Positions 16,967 through 21,844 of a stretch of DNA of 21,844 nt are shown here, piece after piece. The translations under genes and the position numbers were made by a program. This DNA comes from Prorocentrum cordatum (lineage: Eukaryota; Sar; Dinophyceae; Prorocentrales; Prorocentraceae), in the NCBI GenBank assembly GCA_963575745.1, contig CAUYUJ010000667.1:25001-46844 (forward strand). Direction: 5' to 3'. The notes under the pieces were generated by a model that worked only from the letters and a program-made list of their open reading frames with translations, ran no database searches and was not told the origin of the DNA. The first letter of the stretch is position 1, and each line of letters starts with the position of its first letter.

Positions 16967-17928
16967 CTATGGTATATAGGGTGTAGGGTGTAGGGCTTGC
17001 GGAGGCTGGCAGGCTTCCTCCTCCCTCGTCCTCCTGATTCCTGAGTCCTGAAGGCAGAAATGTCGTCCAGACGTTCCCCTCCCCCCAGGGCCGGGTGGCT
17101 GGGGGGATTGAACAATCTAGTAAGCCAGGAGACCTTTTTCACCGGCTGGGGTGTGAGTAGCTATTGAAGGTAGCGACAGCAGGCGATGGTGGACGAGGAG
17201 CACGACGAGCTCCTCCTCCTCCTCCTCCTCCTCCTCCTCCTCCTCCTCCTCCTCTTCATTCACCTTCTCATTCCTCGTCGCCAGAGGGGGCGAGGTGTGC
17301 GGGAGCTGCGTCCTGTATCCGTGCCACGTTCCCTGGGGCGTGGCAGCCGTCTGGCTTGCATTCCGATTCGATCCGACGTGGTTTGATTTGCTGATTTCGG
17401 AACCGATGCGATTCCGATTCCGATTCATTTCGACTCGGCGTCTGGGCGTTCCGATTTGATCAGGCGTCCACCCGATGAGTGCCCAGTCGATGCGGCCTCC
17501 GATTTGGTTCGATGTTCCGATTCCATGCAGAAGTTCCCTGCGTTCGGGTTGGTCGTCCGTGGTCCGCCGTCGCCGTTCGCTGTCTCCGCCGCCGCCGACC
17601 GGCGGCCGTCCCAGCCGTCGCCAGGCGGCCCAGGGGACTACGACCGCCCCTACAGTGAGCGCTCCTACAACGACAGGTATCCACGCCGCGCAGTTCTCGT
17701 GTCGGCGCTGGCCTCCCCCGAGCTCCGCCGGTGCGGCGGCAGAAGGTCGGAGCACAAGTTTTCGGAAGGCCCCCCCCTGCGGGTTTCTGGGATCGGCGCC
17801 GCACTCCCCTGGCGGCGCCTCCAACTTCGCGCGCCAGGGAGGGGAGTCACCGCCGATCCAATAATTCCGTTCGGACACGAGAAAAACGATGCTTGCACAG
17901 GCACGCACGCACGCATTTACATTTGTGC

Positions 17929-17932
<4 letters not shown>
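16967..17932. other. No supported gene; CTC tract at 17209-17253
   Basis: Contains a pure CTC microsatellite (17209-17253), CGATTCC/CCGATTC-like words at 17355-17460, and GC-rich mixed sequence to 17870. Opposing frames of 186 (+, 17456-18016) and 263 codons (-, 17117-17908) overlap; neither has a recognisable motif and both read into microsatellites at an end. The GTATAGGGTGTAGGGTGTAGGG words at 16974-16995 are not a telomere repeat array. Confidence 0.5.

Positions 17933-17962
<30 letters not shown>
17933..17962. repeat. TA dinucleotide tract
   Basis: About 15 TA units directly after GTGCATGTG. It marks the start of the AT-rich block that runs to about 19000. Confidence 0.95.
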
Positions 17963-17965
<3 letters not shown>

Positions 17966-18106
17966 AGGAGATCTTTCCAGTACAATATGTTGAATTATTT
18001 TAATTATTTATGTTGATTCAATTAATCTGCAGATATTAATTAAATTAATTGAATTAATTGAATTAATTAAATTAATTTCATTAATTTAATTAATTTAATT
18101 AATTTT

Positions 18107-18252
18107 CTGGGCTCCTCCTGGGGAGCCTCAGGCGAGAGCTGAGAGCAGCAGAATTAATGTAATTAATTCAATTAATACACGTATATTAATTAAGTTAACT
18201 AAATTAATTCTGCTGCTCTGAGCGCTCGCCGGAGCCTGCAGGGGAACCCAGG
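18107..18252. repeat. Long palindrome 1 in AT-rich array
   Basis: The left GC arm (18107-18152, CTGGGCTCC ... GAGAGCAGCAG) is answered by the right arm (18210-18252, CTGCTGCTCTGAGCGCTCGC ... AACCCAGG) across an AATTAATT spacer that is itself nearly palindromic, centred near 18180. Arms match imperfectly. It is the first of four such units. Confidence 0.88.
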
Positions 18253-18351
18253 AAATTAATTAAATTAATTAAATTAATTAAACTAATTGAATTAATTGAA
18301 TTAATTTAATAATTTATTTAATTTAATTAATTTAATTAATTTAATTGATTT

Positions 18352-18506
18352 CCTGGGCTCCTCTGGGGATGCCTCAGGCGAGCGCTGAGAGCAGCAGAAT
18401 TAATTTAATTAATTTAATTAATATACGTAGATTAATTAAATTAATTAAACTAATTAAATTAATTCGGCTGCTCTGAGCGCTCGCCGGAGCCTGCAGGAGA
18501 ACCCAG
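18352..18506. repeat. Long palindrome 2 in AT-rich array
   Basis: Same organisation: left arm 18352-18397, right arm 18465-18506, centre near 18426 at TACGTA. The flanks between units are TTAATTAA/AATTAAATT repeats. Confidence 0.88.
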
Positions 18507-18615
18507 TAAATTAATTAAATTAATTAAATTAATAAAATTAATTGAACTAATTGAATAAATTGAATTAATTTAATAATTTAATTTATTTAATTATTTTAAT
18601 TAATTTAATTAATGT

Positions 18616-18769
18616 CCTGGGCTCCTCTGGGGATGCCTCAGGCGAGCGCTGAGAGCAGCAGAATTAATTTAATTAATTTAATTAATCTAGGTAGATTAAT
18701 TAAATGAATTAAACTAATTAAATTAATTCGGCTGCTCTGAGCGCTCGCCGGAGCCTGCAGGTCAACCCT
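18616..18769. repeat. Long palindrome 3 in AT-rich array
   Basis: Left arm 18616-18661, right arm 18729-18769, centre near 18691 where ATCTAGGTAGAT replaces the perfect ATCTACGTAGAT of unit 4. Confidence 0.88.
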
Positions 18770-18871
18770 GTAAATTAATTTAATTAATTAAATTAATTAA
18801 ATTAATTAAATTAACTGAATTAATTGAATTAATTGAATTAATCTAATTACTTTAATTCAGTTAATTAATTT

Positions 18872-19024
18872 CCTGGGCTCCCCTGGGGAGGCCTCAGGCG
18901 AGCGCTGAGAGCAGCAGAATTAATTTAATTAATTTAATTAATCTACGTAGATTAATTAAATGAATTAAACTAATTAAATTAATTCAGCTGCTCTGAGCGC
19001 TCGACGGAAGCCTCCCCAGAGGAG
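18872..19024. repeat. Long palindrome 4 in AT-rich array
   Basis: Left arm 18872-18917 and right arm 18985-19024. The centre 18932-18961 is a perfect 30-bp palindrome around TACGTA, extending to 18918-18975 with two mismatches. This right arm (GAGCGCTCGACGG ... CCTCCCCAGAGG) is a better inverse of the left arm than in units 1-3, so this may be the least degraded copy or lie at an array edge. Confidence 0.9.
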
Positions 19025-19069
19025 ACAAGGGCGTTCGCCAGACTTCAGAGTGCGACTTAATCTGCGCTG

Positions 19070-19219
19070 TATGTTCTACCCAGAGGCCCCCTGGCGTCCG
19101 CCAAAGAGGGCGTGCTGGGTACAACATAACTGGCGGTTTATGTTGCACCCAGCGGCCCCCTGGCGTCGGCCAGAGGGCGTGTTGGGTACAACGTAACTGG
19201 CGGGTTATGTTGTACCCAG
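19070..19219. repeat. 67-69-bp tandem repeat of inverted arms
   Basis: TATGTTNNACCCAG occurs at 19070, 19139 and 19206 (period 69 and 67). Its inverse, CTGGGTACAACATA or a close variant, lies at 19115-19128 and 19183-19196. Each unit therefore folds as a hairpin, with inner GGCCCC-CTGGCG / CGCCA-GAGGG pairing as well. Adjacent units can also pair with each other. Confidence 0.88.
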
Positions 19220-19266
19220 AGGCCCCTTGGCGGTCGCCAGACGGCCATTGGATGCTCACCGGGCAA

Positions 19267-19296
19267 ACCTATCGCAAAGCAGCGTTTGCGATAGGT
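19267..19296. repeat. Stem-loop copy 1
   Basis: Perfect 12-bp stem ACCTATCGCAAA / TTTGCGATAGGT with a 6-nt loop GCAGCG. All 30 nt are identical to copy 2 at 19436-19465. Confidence 0.92.
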
Positions 19297-19435
19297 GCGC
19301 GCGGAGGCCCGTCAACCCCTCCAGTTGGGTTTAAAAAGCCCGTCTGGGGCACAATACAGCCGCCGGAGAGCCCCAAGGAGGCTCTAGCAGGGCTCCAGTG
19401 GAGCTCTGGAATGCCACGGGATGCCCCCCGGGCAC

Positions 19436-19465
19436 ACCTATCGCAAAGCAGCGTTTGCGATAGGT
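19436..19465. repeat. Stem-loop copy 2
   Basis: Same 30 nt as copy 1. Here flanking GCAC/GTGC extend the stem to 16 bp, and CCCCG/CGGGG pairs beyond one mismatch, making a very stable hairpin. An internal-terminator, RNA-structure or recombination-site role cannot be told apart from sequence alone. Confidence 0.92.
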
Positions 19466-19580
19466 GTGCGCGGGGCCCTGTCAAAGCCCCCCAATTAATT
19501 TGTGAATGCCCTTATGGAGCTCTTGGGAGCCACTGGACAGCCCAGAGAAGGCTCCAGCAAGACCAGGAAGCTCAAGAAAG

Positions 19581-20383
19581 CCCAAAGGAGCCCAAGACGG
19601 CCCCTCAGGAACACTGAACAGCCCAACAACTTACCAGATGAGGTCTATGTGATCACTCTGTTTCCAAAAGTGAAAACGAAAGGTGTCACAGGTGACAGCA
19701 TTCCTCTTCGTCGTCGTCGTCGCCGTCGTCGTCGTCCTCCTCCTCGTCCTGTTCTCCCTAGTCATCGTCACCTTCATCCTCGTCCTCCGCATGATCACCA
19801 TACCCTGGCTTTCGGAGCTCTCTTGAAGTCATCTTGGGGTTCTCTTGTGGCCTTTTAGGCTTGCGAAGGCCTTCTGGGGGTTCGCCTGGAAGCCTCCCAA
19901 AGACCGAGAGAGCCACCAGAGGGGCTGCAGGGGTATCAACAACATTTTTTCGCAAGCCGCAAGAGGCCTCAAAATTGCTCCACGAGAGCCCCAAGAGAGC
20001 TCTAAGGAAGAGTTCGAAAAAGCTCTAGATAGCCAAAGCTATTGTTTGAAAGCGCTGCCGCGTTCCGCCCCAAATAGCTCGGACCCTCATGATGCCCTCT
20101 TGGGATTGAGCTCGACGCCGCAGCATTGCGCGTCGAGACTTATCGCGGCTCTCTTGATGCTCTACGGGAGAACCCCACGAAACCCTAATTAACTCACAGT
20201 GGCGCTGCAGATAGCGCGTTAGTCATATAGCACATTCGCGACATCATAACCCGAGCCGATGATCGTATTCTTTAATATCGGTGATTATAGCGCACGTCCT
20301 AGCAGCTAATCGTCCCTATCGCCTCTGTTATCGGCGCGGTCCGAATTGCAGCTGTATCTCCCTCGAGATATTGTCTCTTTGGC
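19581..20383. other. No supported gene; CGT/CTC tract 19709-19755
   Basis: Holds a CGT/CTC microsatellite (19709-19755) and degenerate AGCCCCAAGAGAGCTC-type words to about 20030. A hairpin (CTCGACGC / GCGTCGAG) lies at about 20110-20138. A 118-codon frame (19502-19858) reads poly-R through the microsatellite and is not accepted. Positions 20180-20340 are unique-looking and AT-richer. Confidence 0.5.
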
Positions 20384-20530
20384 GTGGCTCGGCTTTGCCG
20401 GCCTGTCATTCTACTTCTTGCGCGGCTCGGCATTTCCGGCCTATCAATATACCCCTTACGTGGCTCGGCATTGCCGGCCTGCTTTTGCATTATCCCGTTT
20501 CTGTTCGTGGCTCGGCATTGCCGGCCTGGT
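20384..20530 (+). repeat. TGGCTCGGCATTGCCGGCCT tandem repeat
   Basis: Four copies of a ~20-bp core, at about 20385, 20423, 20461 and 20508 (spacing 38, 38, 47), separated by variable T/C-rich DNA. Each core contains the palindrome GCCGGC and reads WLG-AGL in the frame of the following gene. It ends just before ATG 20538, so it is probably leader, intron or upstream DNA. Confidence 0.88.
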
Positions 20531-20537
20531 CTCCGCC

Positions 20538-21092
20538 ATGTCGCCTCAGATCGTCATCTTCTACAACGTAGTCATGCCGGATCGGCCACGCCTGCGACGC
20601 GGCGCAGTGGATCTACCCGACATCGGTGTCAAGATTGAAGATTGGGGGTCCGAATTGCGCGGCAACGCTTCTTTCGCAGACGCCTGGGAGTTCGGCGTGC
20701 CCTTGGAGGCAGGCTTCAAGATCGGCGATAGGGTCTCCCAGGTTCTCTCCTTGACAGTGGCAGCCAGCAACCGCGAGCCCATCCGCCCGCGGGCCGACGG
20801 TCGCCCCCGCGTTATCCGCGGCCGCAGTGGCGCCCTGAAGAGTGCGAGGAGTTTCTGCGTCTCCTGCGCTTGCGCGGTCGACGCGGGCCGCGCCGCCGAC
20901 GCCAGGGCCGCTCTGCAAGACTTTCCCTCTGGTCAGCGATCGAGCCTGTTTGCTTTGCTCCGCGGCCCAGCAAGCATGGGCATCCGACTTGCGCTGGGAA
21001 GCATTCTGGACTCCATGGAGGAGCAGCTCCTCGATTGGAAACCTCGGATCAAAAACAACAAGGATGCGCTGAACAAGGAGCTGGATCGTTAG
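20538..21092 (+). CDS. Unknown protein, first part, ending at in-frame TAG
   Basis: I do not recognise the family. From ATG 20538 the frame gives 184 residues with a balanced composition and G/C-rich third positions, unlike the R/P-rich readings of other frames. It opens MSPQIVIFYNVVMPDRPRLR, has a C-x2-C-x-C cluster (C107, C110, C112) and ends in a charged, probably helical segment (about residues 155-184). No signal peptide or membrane helix is clear. The frame also stays open upstream to ATG 20346, but that stretch is the WLG-AGL tandem repeat, so I chose 20538. It stops at TAG 21090-21092, while the same frame continues protein-like beyond. A minus-strand frame of 207 codons overlaps (20613-21236) but fits less well with the continuation. 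Confidence 0.55.
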   Translation: MSPQIVIFYNVVMPDRPRLRRGAVDLPDIGVKIEDWGSELRGNASFADAWEFGVPLEAGFKIGDRVSQVLSLTVAASNREPIRPRADGRPRVIRGRSGALKSARSFCVSCACAVDAGRAADARAALQDFPSGQRSSLFALLRGPASMGIRLALGSILDSMEEQLLDWKPRIKNNKDALNKELDR

Positions 21093-21844
21093 ACTGGTCT
21101 CGGGCGCGTCCTCCAGCGAGCGGCCTACGGCGCTCCCGTGCAGCTGGGGTGGTCGGACTTGGAGGAGTTTGTGGTGTCTCGGGATCCTTGCCGCTTCGGC
21201 CCGGGCGTCGGGCTGGGCCGAATGCTCGGCGAGCAATGCAGCTGCGGAGTGTTATCTTTCCGCAGCAATGCGCAGAAACACTATGGCGACGTCGTCCCGG
21301 AGAGCACGTGGGCCCCTTACGTCGTACATCAGCTGAAGAACAATTGCATCCACGCGTTTCTGGCTGGCGAAATTACCTATTCTGGCGCCGGCAACGTCCT
21401 CGTGCCAGCCTGCGCGAACGACGTTGACTGCAGCCTCGACGTCTGGGACACGTTGATCCTGGACCACCCCGTTGTGGGCCCGGACCACGTTCGCGATCAC
21501 GTGGCGCTCGTCGCGGCGGAAGAGCAGATGCGGGCGGTCGCGGCCGCTGCGGCGGAGAAGCAGACGGGGGCAGGCGCAGATGTATTCCCCGCGCTCGCGA
21601 ACGGTGAGAAAGGGTCTCTCTTCGTCGAGGCCGTGGAGCGCGGTGAGCTCTACCTGTGCCTTGCGACCGCGGGCGCTGACGAGGAGCCGCTCCTGCGACT
21701 GCAGCGCGGGGCGTCAGTCCGCGGTCGGGTATTCGTTTGCATCGGTGAATATGTTGGCGCCGAGGCAAATGCTATCGCGGCCTTGAAGCGCAGCCTCCGC
21801 ACTGATCCGTCGCCGTGCTGCCGGTCGCTGCTGCCGGAGCACGG
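21093..21844 (+). CDS. Unknown protein, continuation, open at window end
   Basis: Directly after the TAG the same frame runs 250 codons without a stop to the window edge. It is the most protein-like reading in the window: mixed composition, aliphatic and aromatic residues, and segments such as LGWSDLEEFVVSRDPCRFGP and STWAPYVVHQLKNNCIHAF. About ten cysteines are scattered through it, and an alanine/glutamate-rich, probably helical stretch lies about 145-160 residues in. No family is recognised. It has no ATG at its start, so it most likely belongs to the same gene as 20538-21092. The TAG could be a pseudogene mutation, a sequencing or assembly error, readthrough, or a missed splice. The overlapping minus-strand frame (21373-21768) is strongly R/P-rich and is a shadow. 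Confidence 0.6.

Larger units (their letters stand above)
19247..19580 (+). repeat. Imperfect ~169-bp direct duplication
   Basis: GGATGCNCNCCGGGCANACC precedes a stem-loop at about 19251 and again at about 19420. The downstream halves share GCGCGG-GGCCC-GTCAA, CCCC-CCA and GAGCCC-AAGGAGGCTC-AGCA-like words with decay. The copies differ much more outside the stem-loop than within it. Confidence 0.75.

Noticed and set aside
15729-16979. 416-codon plus-strand frame with poly-R, poly-E and poly-G
   Set aside because: Derived directly from the GGA microsatellite and the flanking C/T tract.
15250-17142. 630-codon minus-strand open frame
   Set aside because: It reads through GGA, CCCTCG, GAG and CGT tracts as poly-P/S/R/E, with no domain. 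Long frames are expected when the repeat unit is a triplet lacking stops.
20613-21236. 207-codon minus-strand frame overlapping the right-end gene
   Set aside because: The + frame is open for a longer total stretch with better composition and continues to the window edge, while the minus frame stops and is followed by an R/P-rich shadow.

Overview
The window looks like nuclear DNA from a eukaryote with a GC-rich, very repeat-laden genome. It has no bacterial-style gene packing, no rRNA, no convincing tRNA and no CRISPR array. It carries dense micro- and minisatellites, a 100-N scaffold gap and long stretches without supportable genes. A dinoflagellate or similar alga fits best (GC-rich, tandem arrays, degenerate GGCCCC/AGGAGGC minisatellites, one GC3-rich coding region). 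That assignment is inference; no marker gene proves it.

Layout. 1-3598: two tandem copies of a ~1.74-1.85 kb higher-order repeat, each built from the same nested arrays in the same order (16-bp, ~152-bp, 10-bp and 53-bp units). 3726-4163: a 77-79-bp triplicate, then GGA and GCA microsatellites. 4164-9290: mostly unique-looking or pyrimidine/purine-rich DNA with no recognisable gene. It includes a 451-bp segment bounded by a 16-bp direct repeat (7839-8321). 9300-9700: degenerate GGGGCCGT-type minisatellite. 10499-10598: assembly gap. 10820-10940 and 14706-14825: two copies of a 120-bp element with perfect 12-bp terminal inverted repeats. 11806-11830: a 25-nt palindrome. 12635-17253: long GGA/CTC and CGT simple-sequence tracts on both strands. 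17933-19030: an abrupt switch to AT-rich DNA holding four tandem long palindromes, followed directly by two further families of palindromic repeats (19070-19219; 19267-19465). 20384-20530: a TGGCTCGGC-type tandem repeat. 20538-21844: the only convincing coding region, an unrecognised protein on the + strand, interrupted by one in-frame TAG and running off the right edge.

No pathway or operon can be read here. The content worth following is structural: the TIR element, the palindrome cluster at 18.1-19.5 kb, the higher-order repeat at the left end, and the unknown interrupted gene at the right end. Most long open frames in the GC-rich repeats are read-through of simple sequence in frames without stops, and are not annotated as genes.
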